NCBI GenBank assembly: GCA_023391635.1
Contig: JAEWAQ010000052.1
Span: 212,125-276,124 of the forward strand
Length of the DNA stretch: 64,000 bases
Direction of reading: 5' to 3'
Origin: Bacillota bacterium
Lineage (GTDB): Bacteria > Bacillota > Bacilli > Paenibacillales > Paenibacillaceae
A model generated the notes under the pieces. That model saw only the letters and a program-made list of their open reading frames with translations, was not told the DNA's origin and searched no databases. The first letter of the stretch is position 1. Every line of letters starts with the position of its first letter. Shown here piece by piece: positions 35,320 through 44,208 of this stretch. Made by a program: the position numbers and the translations under genes.

Positions 35320-36414
35320 TTACATCGCTTCCGACTGTGTCGTCTTGTTGCGCGCCAGCTTCAGGTAGCCGTACACATTCTGCAGCTCGCTGTCGTCCAC
35401 GAACCGCAGCCGCATATTTTCCGCCGCATCAAGAATGTAAGGCCGCAGTGCCGAAGCGCCGCCGCCGAGCACGTAGAAGCACTGGATATCCGGATACTTC
35501 TTCCAGCGCTTGCGGATCAAGTCCACGATCTTCTGCGCGGCGCGGCCGAAGTAGGTATCCACGATCGGGCGGATGTCCGCCTGGCCCTCTCCAACCCGCT
35601 GGATGACGAATTCGCCGCGGCGAATTCGCTGAATCAGCTTCGTCCGGCTCGGGAATCGGTACCCGTACTGATCCTCTACATCGCGAATGATGGAATCCAG
35701 GTAAGAAGCCAAGCCGAGCTGCTCGCCCGTACTGAATTGATTGTCGATGCTCATCCGCTTTACGACAGGGAAATCGGTCGTCAGCGCGCCCATCTCGCAG
35801 ATGCCGATGCAGCCGTAGTATAGCTCTTCGTCGCGCACCTGCAAATTCTCGTGCGTCGCCATATGGAACAGCGCCGCCGCCCCTTCGATGGAGATGATCG
35901 CCTTGCGGATATTCACGCGCACCGTGCGTCCCCGCAGCTTGGGCGTCGACAGGAAGGTGACCTCGTGCTCCCCGACCAGCCGCTCCTCGAACGTCTGATG
36001 GAACCGCGCGTATGTACGCACGGGAAGGCCCGTGCCGATCACGTACTCCACCTGGTCGACCGTCTCGCCCGGCTGCAGCGAATGCGCAACGCTCGTTACG
36101 CTCGCATACGCCAGCGCAGTCAAGGCTACGATCAGCGCCTGATCGCTCGTCGCCTTGTTGTCGGTCTCCTCGAGCTCGGCATTATCCTGATCCTCGGAAG
36201 CGAGCAAGCCGACGAAATAACGCTGGCTCTTCTTCTTCAGCTTAGGGCTGTACACCATCACGTCCAGCGCCTTGAGCGGAGAATCTTCTTCCTGCAGCAC
36301 ATGCCGCTCGTACCCCGGCGACACGATGCTGGGGATGACGATCGGATCGCCTCCTCCGCTGACGACCAGTTTCACGCTGTCGTTGCCTATATCGATACCC
36401 GCCAATTTAATCAT
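35320..36414 (-). CDS. ParM/StbA-family actin-like ATPase
   Basis: The start ATG 36414 is chosen because AGGAGG lies 6 nt upstream; the upstream ATG adds seven residues without a ribosome site. The 364-residue product has the actin-like phosphate 1 loop (AGIDIGNDSVKLV), a phosphate 2 region (GICEMGALTTDF) and an adenosine loop (VLGGGASAL). ParM-type proteins polymerise to push plasmids apart, but here no ParR-like DNA-binding partner or centromere repeat is seen next to it. Chromosomal relatives exist in Bacilli without clear function. The gene stands alone between two terminators. Confidence 0.85.
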   Translation of the reverse strand: MIKLAGIDIGNDSVKLVVSGGGDPIVIPSIVSPGYERHVLQEEDSPLKALDVMVYSPKLKKKSQRYFVGLLASEDQDNAELEETDNKATSDQALIVALTALAYASVTSVAHSLQPGETVDQVEYVIGTGLPVRTYARFHQTFEERLVGEHEVTFLSTPKLRGRTVRVNIRKAIISIEGAAALFHMATHENLQVRDEELYYGCIGICEMGALTTDFPVVKRMSIDNQFSTGEQLGLASYLDSIIRDVEDQYGYRFPSRTKLIQRIRRGEFVIQRVGEGQADIRPIVDTYFGRAAQKIVDLIRKRWKKYPDIQCFYVLGGGASALRPYILDAAENMRLRFVDDSELQNVYGYLKLARNKTTQSEAM

Positions 36415-36516
36415 GAGAAACCTCCTGACTTTCACCGATTATCTTAACTTATATCATTCTCGTCGTTTCGACAAATTCCTTCTTTATCCTGTACAGAATG
36501 TTTGAATGGACAAATC

Positions 36517-36544
36517 AAATAGCCGCCATCGCGGCGGCTATTTT
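36517..36544 (-). terminator. Intrinsic terminator after the phosphoesterase gene
   Basis: AAATAGCCGCC pairs with GGCGGCTATTT, an 11-bp stem with a 5-base loop, 18 bp past the phosphoesterase stop on the minus strand. The flanking A/T runs would let it work in both directions; on the minus strand it ends in ATTTG. Confidence 0.75.
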
Positions 36545-36561
36545 AGCGAATCGCATCCTGT

Positions 36562-37407
36562 CTACCCTGCGGAAAACACAACTTCCACTTCCTGGTCTTC
36601 ATCGCCGCCCGCGGCGGTGTCGGCATCCACCCGGTGGAAGCTCGGATAACACCCTAACGTTCGTTCCGCCGCTTCCACGATCGCCGGCTCCGTCAGCCGT
36701 CTCGTCGTAATCCGGACGGCATCGTCCGCAATCTCCACATCGCGCCAGCACGGCAAGCATACGGCCGAAGCCGTCTGCACGAAAGTCCAGTTTCCTCTCC
36801 TTATAATAGACTGAATATGATTATGGCCGTTAAACCAAATGCAAGGCGCTTGAACGCTCTCCAATATTCTCCCCAAAGCGTTCGCTTGCTCGATGCGCAT
36901 CATCTCCTGCTCGGTCAATGCCGTCGTGCCGGGAAGCGGATGGTGGGCGAATACGAAGACGGGCTTGCCGTCCGATCGTGCCAGCTGTTCGGCGAACCAA
37001 TCCAGTTTCCGATCTTCCAGCCGGCCTCCCCAATCCATCTTGCTCTTCACCTGGCAGCTGTCGAGGAAGACGAACAAGCCAAGTTCTTTAAGCATCGCCC
37101 CATGCCCATCCGCGATCGGCGGCGTGCTCCCCCACTGTTCCGCTTGCGAGGCGTCTGCCGTGTACAGGTCGTGATTGCCCGGAATATGAACGAAAGAAGC
37201 CCGCTTGCCCAGTGAATCGATGATCGAAAATACACTGCGGTATTCCGCCTCCTCGCCGTTCTGGGTGATGTCGCCCAAGGAAACGTACCAGTCGGCGGCC
37301 GGCTCATCCTGAAAGAAGTGCCGCAAATAGTCCCGGAAGAACGTGTCCCCGATCTCGTTCTCCTTGTTCAACATATAATGCAAGTCAGCCATTAAGCGAA
37401 TACGCAT
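36562..37407 (-). CDS. Metallophosphoesterase
   Basis: The 281-residue protein has all five calcineurin-like metal motifs in order: MADLHY, SLGDITQNG, PGNHD, FAHHPLPG and NGHNHIQ. No signal peptide, so cytoplasmic. It is the last gene of the second sugar importer locus, 6 bp after the LplC-type permease gene. Enzymes of this kind cleave phosphodiesters or phosphomonoesters, and the natural substrate is unknown. The link with a sugar importer might mean the imported compound carries a phosphodiester (for example a teichoic-acid-like glycan); this is only a suggestion from context. Confidence 0.88.
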   Translation of the reverse strand: MRIRLMADLHYMLNKENEIGDTFFRDYLRHFFQDEPAADWYVSLGDITQNGEEAEYRSVFSIIDSLGKRASFVHIPGNHDLYTADASQAEQWGSTPPIADGHGAMLKELGLFVFLDSCQVKSKMDWGGRLEDRKLDWFAEQLARSDGKPVFVFAHHPLPGTTALTEQEMMRIEQANALGRILESVQAPCIWFNGHNHIQSIIRRGNWTFVQTASAVCLPCWRDVEIADDAVRITTRRLTEPAIVEAAERTLGCYPSFHRVDADTAAGGDEDQEVEVVFSAG

Positions 37408-37413
37408 GTCGAA

Positions 37414-38304
37414 TTACTCCTTGACCGAGCCCAATACGATTCCGTGAATAAAGTAGCGTTGCAATAACGGATAGACGAGCAAAATCGGAAGCATGCTCAC
37501 CATGACTTTGGCCGCGTTCAGCCCATGGTCCGACATTTTGAGCAGCAGCTCCATCCGGTCCGGATCGATGTCGTCCATCTGCTGCGCCTGCAGCATGAAC
37601 ATATTAATGTACGTTTGCAGCGGCAGTTTGTCCGGACTGTGGATCAGCAGCAAGCCGTCGAAGAATGCGTTCCAGTGTCCAACCAGGCTAAACAAGGTGA
37701 CCGTTGCCAGCGCCGGTACCGACAGCGGAATGTACATTTTGATCAGCTTGTACCACGGACCCGCACCGTCCATTTCCGCCGCTTCGTCGAGCTCCTTGGG
37801 CAGGCTGCGCAAGAAGTTCATCAACAGGATCACGTTGAACACCGGCACCGCCTTCGGCAGCACGAGCGCCCAGATCGAGTCGATGAGCCCGACCGACTTG
37901 ACCGTGATGTACCAGGGGATCAGGCCTCCGTTGAACAGCATGGCGATCACGACCGCCCACATGTAGATATTGCGCCCCTTGAACCTGGAAGCTTCCTGCG
38001 ACAAAGGATAAGCGAGCAGGACGGTCGTGATGAATTGCGTCAGCCCGCCCAGGAACACCCGTTCCACCGATACGGCGAAGGAGGTGAAGAACTGCTTGTC
38101 GTCTATCAGCATCGTGTAGTTGGCCAAGCTGAAGTTGATCGGATAGACCGTCACCTGGTTGGCCGCTACCGCCGCCCGGTCGCTGAACGAACTGGCAAAC
38201 GTGTTCAATATCGGAAACAGCGACAGGAAAGCGATGATCAGCAAAATCAGGTGAATCAGGAGGTCGACCATTCTGGCCCCGGGGCTTCTGCTGTAAACGT
38301 GCAA
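37414..38304 (-). CDS. Carbohydrate ABC transporter permease (LplC type)
   Basis: The TTG start at 38304 is supported by AAGGAGG 7 nt upstream. The 296-residue protein has six membrane segments, the EAA-type loop (LDEAAEMDGAGPWYKLIKMY) and the LplC ending GIVLGSVKE. It works with the LplB-type permease encoded 117 bp before; that gap holds two hairpins, so the second permease may be made in a different amount. Confidence 0.92.
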   Translation of the reverse strand: MHVYSRSPGARMVDLLIHLILLIIAFLSLFPILNTFASSFSDRAAVAANQVTVYPINFSLANYTMLIDDKQFFTSFAVSVERVFLGGLTQFITTVLLAYPLSQEASRFKGRNIYMWAVVIAMLFNGGLIPWYITVKSVGLIDSIWALVLPKAVPVFNVILLMNFLRSLPKELDEAAEMDGAGPWYKLIKMYIPLSVPALATVTLFSLVGHWNAFFDGLLLIHSPDKLPLQTYINMFMLQAQQMDDIDPDRMELLLKMSDHGLNAAKVMVSMLPILLVYPLLQRYFIHGIVLGSVKE

Positions 38305-38324
38305 AGATGAACCTCCTTTCCAAG

Positions 38325-38420
38325 TAAAAACGACTTCGTCGTCCCTCTGGGCAGAGAATATCGTTTTTATCGAAGATCATTCAGGAATGAATAAGCGTGA
38401 AGCTAATAAATTCTGAATGA
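38325..38420 (-). promoter_or_regulatory. Two hairpins between the permease genes
   Basis: TAAAAACGA (38325-38333) pairs with TCGTTTTTA (38361-38369), and TCATTCAG (38378-38385) pairs with CTGAATGA (38413-38420). On the minus strand the second-encountered stem ends in a TTTTT run, like a weak terminator. They could attenuate reading into the LplC-type and phosphoesterase genes. Confidence 0.45.
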
Positions 38421-38421
38421 T

Positions 38422-39312
38422 TCAGAAAATCCGATACTTCGCGAACCGCGATGCCAGCAAGTAAGAAGCGACGATCAGGACGAAGCTGACGACCGACTTC
38501 AGAAGCCCGACCGCGCTGGCGATCCCATATTGCGACTGCACCAGGCCCACGCGATATACATAGGTGTCGATCACGTCCCCGGATTGATAGACGAGCGGGT
38601 TGTACAGGTTCAGAATTTGTTCGAAGCCGGCGTCCAGCACGTTGCCCAAAGCAAGCGTAGCCAGCAGCACGACGGTCGGCATAATGCCAGGCAGCGTGAC
38701 GTTCCACAGCTTGCGCCATCTGGAAGCGCCGTCGATTTCCGCCGCTTCGTACAAAGCCGGGTTGATCGCGGTCAGCGCGGCCAGGTAGATGATCGCGGAG
38801 AAGCCGAAATCTTTCCACACCTCGCTGCCGACGAGCACGGCGGGAAACCAGGCGTTGCTGCCCAGAAACAAGATCGGATCGATCCCGAACAAGCCCAGAA
38901 ATTGATTGACGACGCCCTTCATGGAGAATATCTTCAGCATGATGACCGACAACAGCACCCAGGACATGAAATGCGGCAAGTAAACGATCGTCTGAACCCA
39001 TCGCTTGAATATCCGCCTTCTGGTCTCGTTCAGCAGCAGCGCAAAGGCCAACGGCACGACCAGATTGGCAATGATCTTCATGACAGCGATAAACACCGTG
39101 TTGAATAAAATTGTCTTACTGTCCGAAATTTGGAACATGAAGGCGATATTGTCCCATCCGGTCCAGGGCGAGCCCCAGATGCCTTTGGCCGGCAAATACT
39201 TCTTGAAGGCGATGACCGCCCCCAGCATCGGATAGTAGCTGAATATCGCAAGCAGGACCATGCCGGGCAGCAGCATCAGGTGATAGTGAATTTGCGCGTT
39301 TCTGTTATACAT
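38422..39312 (-). CDS. Carbohydrate ABC transporter permease (LplB type)
   Basis: The 296-residue protein has the LplB N-terminus (hydrophobic LMLLPGMVLLAIFSYYP followed by GAVIAFKKY) and the EAA-type loop (YEAAEIDGASRWRKLWNVTL). It lies 23 bp after the binding lipoprotein gene. It forms the channel with the LplC-type permease of this locus. Confidence 0.92.
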   Translation of the reverse strand: MYNRNAQIHYHLMLLPGMVLLAIFSYYPMLGAVIAFKKYLPAKGIWGSPWTGWDNIAFMFQISDSKTILFNTVFIAVMKIIANLVVPLAFALLLNETRRRIFKRWVQTIVYLPHFMSWVLLSVIMLKIFSMKGVVNQFLGLFGIDPILFLGSNAWFPAVLVGSEVWKDFGFSAIIYLAALTAINPALYEAAEIDGASRWRKLWNVTLPGIMPTVVLLATLALGNVLDAGFEQILNLYNPLVYQSGDVIDTYVYRVGLVQSQYGIASAVGLLKSVVSFVLIVASYLLASRFAKYRIF

Positions 39313-39335
39313 AACGTTTCTCTCCGCCCAGGCAA

Positions 39336-41030
39336 TTAATTGCCGCTAAGGCGAACAATTTCCGCTTGCACTTCTTTCGTGATCTGGTCGCCGCCCTGCT
39401 TCTTCCAGTCCTGAACGAACGTATCGAAGTAATCGAGCGGCTTATCCCCGACGATGATGCGCATGAACGCTTCATCCTCCAGCTTGGTCAAGTTCGCCCA
39501 CTTCGTTTCCATGCCCTCCGTAATACCGAAAAATTCGCTGTACACTTCTTGCGTCAGCGGACTCAGCACCACTTTGCCGCCGTTGAACATGTAGATGACG
39601 AACGCCCATGCCGACGGTTCCGCTTTCAACGCCTCGTAGCCTTTTTTGTAATCTTCAAAAATTTTCACATCGTTGGCAGGCAAGTTCGCCACGTCGTACT
39701 TGCCCTCGGCTGCCTCTTGCAAGTGTTTGATTCGATCCGAGAACGTGTTTTTCTCGCGAATCTGCACTTGCAGCGGGCGAACGGTCCATGTCGTGCCCGT
39801 CGTATCCGCATACACCGTAGGGGAGCCCGGCTTGCGGTTATCCATCTCGGCCATCAAGTTCGTAATCTTGACGATCGCTTCCGGGTTTTTCACGCCTTTC
39901 TTCACAACAATGATATTGCCGAGCGGGTTGGGCTGTCTGGAATAATACTTCCCGTCGGCCGCCGTCAGAATATGCGCGTTCCAATCCGCTTTCGGATCGT
40001 TCTTGACCGAATCCGGGAAGGCGATCGACGACCAGGATTGCCCCATCGTGATGCCGGCTTTGCCCGCATTAATGTCCTTGGCGAACTGATCTTTCTTGAT
40101 CGTGCCGAATTCCGGGTCGATGAGGCCCTTCGCATACAAATCGCGGATCGCGCCCAGCGCTTCTTTCGTCTCCGGGGTCAGGGAACCGTAGACGATGTTG
40201 CCGCCCGCATCCTTCGTCCAGATCTTCGGGAAAGACTTGTACGCGGTAAACAGCAGATCGAGCGTATTGTAGCCCATGGAATTCGTCACGAATGCCGAGG
40301 TGCTCTGAATGCCGTACGTATCTTTCTTGCCGTTCTGATCGGGGTCTTCCTCGATGAAAGCTTTGGCCACCTTCTCCAGGTCGGCCATCCCGATGACGTC
40401 GGGCAGATCGATATTCACGTTCTTCAGCCAGTCGCGGCGAATCCAGACGACAGCGTCGTTGTTGCGCGCAGGCGTAGTCGACGGCAGGCCGAGCAGCTTG
40501 CCGTCGTAGGTCACTCTGCGCATGAATTCCTGTCCGAAATCGTCGTACAGTTTTTTCAACGTTGGCGTGGCGTAATCGGCGTATGCTTGCGTCAGGTCTT
40601 CCAGCATATCCGATTCGGCCAGCAGCTTGAATTGCGCTTCCGTCACGACGAGGACGTCCGGAATGTCATTGCTGGAGATCAGCAGGTTGATTTTCTGTTC
40701 AATGCCGCCATGTGGCACTTCGAACGCGTGCTTGAAGCGAATGTTGAATCGGTCTTCGTACAGCTGCGTGTACTCGTTGTCGGTTAGCGCTTCCTCCGGC
40801 CATTTGTACTCGTCCGGCACATAGTAACCGATGTTGAACGTAACCGGATCCTCGTACTTGGCCATCGGATCGATCGTTTCCGGCGATGCTTGTCCGCTCC
40901 CGGACGGCGACTGCGAAGCGGTCCCCGCCGGCGTCCCTTTCCCCGCATCTTCGTTCTTCCCGCTGTTGCAAGCGGTAAGCAACAGAATGGCGGCAAGCAT
41001 CACGAGCAGGCTAACTTTCATCTTCTTCAT
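39336..41030 (-). CDS. Extracellular solute-binding lipoprotein (family 1, LplA type)
   Basis: The 564-residue protein starts at ATG 41030 with AGGAGG 7 nt upstream and has a lipobox LLTAC at about residue 21, then a Gly/Ser/Pro-rich spacer. The binding domain follows, with EDPVTFNIGYYVPDEYKWP early and a TQAYADYATP region typical of LplA-type oligosaccharide receptors. It is the surface receptor of the second LplBC importer. The regulator gene upstream is separated by 146 bp, so it probably has its own promoter, although no strong -35/-10 pair was found. Confidence 0.92.
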   Translation of the reverse strand: MKKMKVSLLVMLAAILLLTACNSGKNEDAGKGTPAGTASQSPSGSGQASPETIDPMAKYEDPVTFNIGYYVPDEYKWPEEALTDNEYTQLYEDRFNIRFKHAFEVPHGGIEQKINLLISSNDIPDVLVVTEAQFKLLAESDMLEDLTQAYADYATPTLKKLYDDFGQEFMRRVTYDGKLLGLPSTTPARNNDAVVWIRRDWLKNVNIDLPDVIGMADLEKVAKAFIEEDPDQNGKKDTYGIQSTSAFVTNSMGYNTLDLLFTAYKSFPKIWTKDAGGNIVYGSLTPETKEALGAIRDLYAKGLIDPEFGTIKKDQFAKDINAGKAGITMGQSWSSIAFPDSVKNDPKADWNAHILTAADGKYYSRQPNPLGNIIVVKKGVKNPEAIVKITNLMAEMDNRKPGSPTVYADTTGTTWTVRPLQVQIREKNTFSDRIKHLQEAAEGKYDVANLPANDVKIFEDYKKGYEALKAEPSAWAFVIYMFNGGKVVLSPLTQEVYSEFFGITEGMETKWANLTKLEDEAFMRIIVGDKPLDYFDTFVQDWKKQGGDQITKEVQAEIVRLSGN

Positions 41031-41176
41031 CCCGCATCCTCCTGAGGTTATCGATTGATTGACGCACCTTCAGTATAATGAACCTCCAGCCGGGGGCATG
41101 AGCAACAAAAGCTTCGCACAGGTTTGAAAATTGTTTTTTTCTTCGCTACAAAATTCCTACTTCCGGGCGACAGAAT

Positions 41177-42244
41177 TCACAATGGACGATTGCGGAACTC
41201 CGACGGCAGCAGCCCGGTCGCCTCGCGGAATTGCCTGCTGAAGTAGCGGGAATCTTGAAAGCCGCACAGCTCGGCGATATCCGCGATCGGCTTGGACGAT
41301 TGCTGCAGCAGCATCTGGGCCCGTGCGATTCGGACCGCTTTCAAGTAATCGTTGAACGGCTCGCCGACGATCTCGCGAAAGCATTTGCTGAAATGCCCGC
41401 GGCTCATCCTCAGCTTGCCTGCGATATAGCTCTGCGTAACGCCGGCATCCATCTCCGTCTTGACCCATTCTTTGGCCTGCAGCACCCGGGCAACGATGTC
41501 TTCGGGAAATTTGGAAAACAGGGAAGCTCCGCGCAGGAAGGCGCGGAGTTCGTCGATAAACGCGTCCCACTGCGGCCAAGCTTGCAAACGCGAGGAACGC
41601 ATGGACCAATCGTGCAAGCTGCCGATGCCGGGGATTCGGCTCCACTCGACCATCAAGTAGTGAAACGCTTTTTGCAATTCGGACAGCGGCGGATGAAGCT
41701 CGTCGAGCTGCGCGCGCAGCGACGCGAATCCATGATCGTTCGAAACCCAGCCAAGCGGAAGCCATCGATCCATATGCGCTTGAAGCCGTTGACCGTCGTC
41801 CTCCGTCCAATCGGCCCGGTCGAACGTTCGGCCTTCGTCCGTCGGTCTCGCCGCCGCTCCCCCTTTTCCCTCAATGCTTCGTACGATGCGATGAAGCGAT
41901 TGCTGCATGGACCCGCCCTCGATCTCGGTTTTCACGATGTAATCGAGCGCTCCATAGCGCAGCGCGTCTTGAATGTATTTGAAATCCTCATGGCACGTTA
42001 ATACCGCCAAGTGCACGCCAGGATAATGTTCCCGCACATAGCGCATCAATTCGAAGCCGTTCATGACCGGCATCGCCAGATCGGTAATGATCAGATCGAC
42101 CGGTTCCCGTTCCAGCAGTTCGATCGCTTTTTTGCCGTTTCCGGCTTCGCCGACGATGCGAATCCCGAACTGTTCCCACGGCATCGCGGCGATAAAGCCG
42201 ACCCGCACGAAATATTCGTCTTCGACAACGATCGTTCTGATCAT
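41177..42244 (-). CDS. Response regulator with AraC-type DNA-binding domain
   Basis: The 355-residue protein has a receiver domain (phosphorylated Asp in LIITDLAMPVMNG), a shortened middle region and two C-terminal AraC helix-turn-helices (AGKLRMSRGHFSKCF; ADIAELCGFQDSRYFSRQF). It is about 170 residues shorter than the YesN-type protein at 29664-31241, the difference being in the middle. Its ATG overlaps the kinase stop by 4 bp. It should activate the importer genes that follow. Confidence 0.93.
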   Translation of the reverse strand: MIRTIVVEDEYFVRVGFIAAMPWEQFGIRIVGEAGNGKKAIELLEREPVDLIITDLAMPVMNGFELMRYVREHYPGVHLAVLTCHEDFKYIQDALRYGALDYIVKTEIEGGSMQQSLHRIVRSIEGKGGAAARPTDEGRTFDRADWTEDDGQRLQAHMDRWLPLGWVSNDHGFASLRAQLDELHPPLSELQKAFHYLMVEWSRIPGIGSLHDWSMRSSRLQAWPQWDAFIDELRAFLRGASLFSKFPEDIVARVLQAKEWVKTEMDAGVTQSYIAGKLRMSRGHFSKCFREIVGEPFNDYLKAVRIARAQMLLQQSSKPIADIAELCGFQDSRYFSRQFREATGLLPSEFRNRPL

Positions 42245-43983
42245 TCCCGTTCCCCCTCTGACAACTGTTTCCGGATGCGGAAATAAACGGTCGTTCCTGT
42301 TGCCGGATCGCTGTCCACCTGGAGCCGCACCGATTCTCCGTAGTGGACGCGAAGCATCGTATTGACGTAATTCAGGCCGATTCCCATCCCGACTTTCTCC
42401 CGTTCCGGAATCGATCGGTTCAACAGCCGGTCGATCTGCTCGGGATCCAGTCCTGTTCCGTTGTCCTTCACTTGCACGAGAACCGATCGGTCGTCTTCCA
42501 TGGAAACCTGCAATTGGATGCAGGTATCTCCATCCGCTTGTCCGTGATAGAGCGAATTCTCGATCAGCGGCTGCAGCAGGAAGCGGGGAATCATGACGTC
42601 CAGCGCGGCTGGGTCGACCTCCATCCGGATCAGAAATTCATAGTTGTAGCGGATTTGCTGCAGCGTGATATAGTCACGCAAGGCGTTAATTTCGTCGCTC
42701 ATCTTGACGAGTCCGCCGTCTTTGCCCAGATTGTACCGCATCAGGCGCGTAAACACGGCGATCAAATTCACGATTTCCGTCTGCCCGTTCGATTTCGCCA
42801 GCCACTGCACCGTATTAAGCGTATTGTACAGAAAATGCGGGTTGATCTGCGCCACGAGCTTCTCCACTTCCAAGTACCGCTTGTCTTCTTCATTCTGCAT
42901 CAGTTCGTTCAGCAGCAGCCAGATATGCGACCGCATCTCTTGAAACTGCAGCAGCACTTCGTCGAATTCCGTCACTTGCGTCAACCTGATTTTGTGATCC
43001 TGCGACACGTCCTCGCGTGAGCGGCTCGCCTTGAACTTGCGAATTTCGCCGTTCAGCTTGACGAGAGGCAGATAAACCTTCTTCCAGACGAGCCATCCCA
43101 GCAGCAGGCTGAACAAGAGCGACACGACGGCAATGCCCAAGCAGAGCAGCGCCCAATTCCTCATTTCATTATGGAACGCTTTTTTGCCGACGGCCGTGTA
43201 CAGATACCATCCCTGCGAATCGTTGTATTCGCGGAAGACGTATTGGTCGCCTATCGGCACATATCCGCCATCCGGGAACTTGTCCGGCATCCGCATGCCG
43301 ATCGGGAATGCGGCGTTGTCTTGGCTGAACGCGACGGCGCCGTCGCGATCGGCAAGCAGGTGGACGACCTTCATGCCGTACTGGTCGCTGTTCAGCAATT
43401 GTCCGTACAGGCTGTTGTTCGTCTCTACGTAAACGTTGATCTTGGATTGCTTGGGAATATTGATGGAACGCGACAGCGAGAACACTTGGCCGCTTCGGAA
43501 AGAAAGCGTCGGATGCGGGGCGTAGTAATTGACTTCCTTGACCGTGGTCATCACGGGAAATTGCTCGGGGTTCCCGTCCGTTCTGATTTCCTCGTTGCGG
43601 AAAAAAATCTCGCCGTCAGATGGGATGTAGTAGTAGAAAAGCCCCGTGTCGGGATTCGTGAAGCTGATCAAGTCCAAGTTTTTGAACACGGTTTGTCCGA
43701 GGATATAACGCTCCATCACGTCATTGGACTCCAGGAATGATTGCAGGTCGTTGTTGGATAGCTGCTGCGACACGTAATTCAGATTGTCGTAGGTTTTCTC
43801 GATATTGAGCTGCACTTGGTGCAAGGTGCTCATGACGCCATTGGCGATCTTCTTGTCCAGGATGAGGTAGATCACGTAATAAGAGCCCATGGCCATCAAC
43901 ACGATCGGAATCACCGCGCTGAGCAGCAAGGCAATGATCAGGCTTCGTTTCAAAGAACGTGATTTCCGCGTAAAAATGCGCAT
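42241..43983 (-). CDS. Sensor histidine kinase, YesM type
   Basis: The start is placed at ATG 43983: GGGAGG lies 7 nt upstream, whereas the ATG two codons earlier almost touches it and the longer frame lacks a site. The 580-residue product has membrane segments at about 12-35 and 278-300 flanking an extracellular sensor domain, then HAMP-like linker, the phosphorylated His in AQINPHFLYNTLN, N-box LIENSLYHGQAD and G-box DNGTGLDP. It is coupled to the AraC-type regulator and likely senses the sugar handled by this second importer. Confidence 0.92.
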   Translation of the reverse strand: MRIFTRKSRSLKRSLIIALLLSAVIPIVLMAMGSYYVIYLILDKKIANGVMSTLHQVQLNIEKTYDNLNYVSQQLSNNDLQSFLESNDVMERYILGQTVFKNLDLISFTNPDTGLFYYYIPSDGEIFFRNEEIRTDGNPEQFPVMTTVKEVNYYAPHPTLSFRSGQVFSLSRSINIPKQSKINVYVETNNSLYGQLLNSDQYGMKVVHLLADRDGAVAFSQDNAAFPIGMRMPDKFPDGGYVPIGDQYVFREYNDSQGWYLYTAVGKKAFHNEMRNWALLCLGIAVVSLLFSLLLGWLVWKKVYLPLVKLNGEIRKFKASRSREDVSQDHKIRLTQVTEFDEVLLQFQEMRSHIWLLLNELMQNEEDKRYLEVEKLVAQINPHFLYNTLNTVQWLAKSNGQTEIVNLIAVFTRLMRYNLGKDGGLVKMSDEINALRDYITLQQIRYNYEFLIRMEVDPAALDVMIPRFLLQPLIENSLYHGQADGDTCIQLQVSMEDDRSVLVQVKDNGTGLDPEQIDRLLNRSIPEREKVGMGIGLNYVNTMLRVHYGESVRLQVDSDPATGTTVYFRIRKQLSEGERE

Positions 43984-44208
43984 TCGCATGCCTCCCGCAC
44001 AGACCTCGACGTTCTCCCGCCGCAAGACGAGGGTTTCAGGCTCCATACTAACCTCGGCATCCGCAGATCGTCAAGATGACTCCCGGGATGAAGCTTGCCA
44101 TGACAAAAACCGACAACAATCTTCGCAACTTTTTCCCGAAATAAAGGGAAATGGGCGATCGAGGTCGAATGCAATATATCGACGTTGTGAAGAATGCGGA
44201 GGATTGTC

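Noticed and set aside
39366..40787. A 473-codon plus-strand frame antisense to the second binding lipoprotein
   Set aside because: The minus strand has a lipoprotein signal, strong ribosome site and family motifs. The plus frame has none of these.
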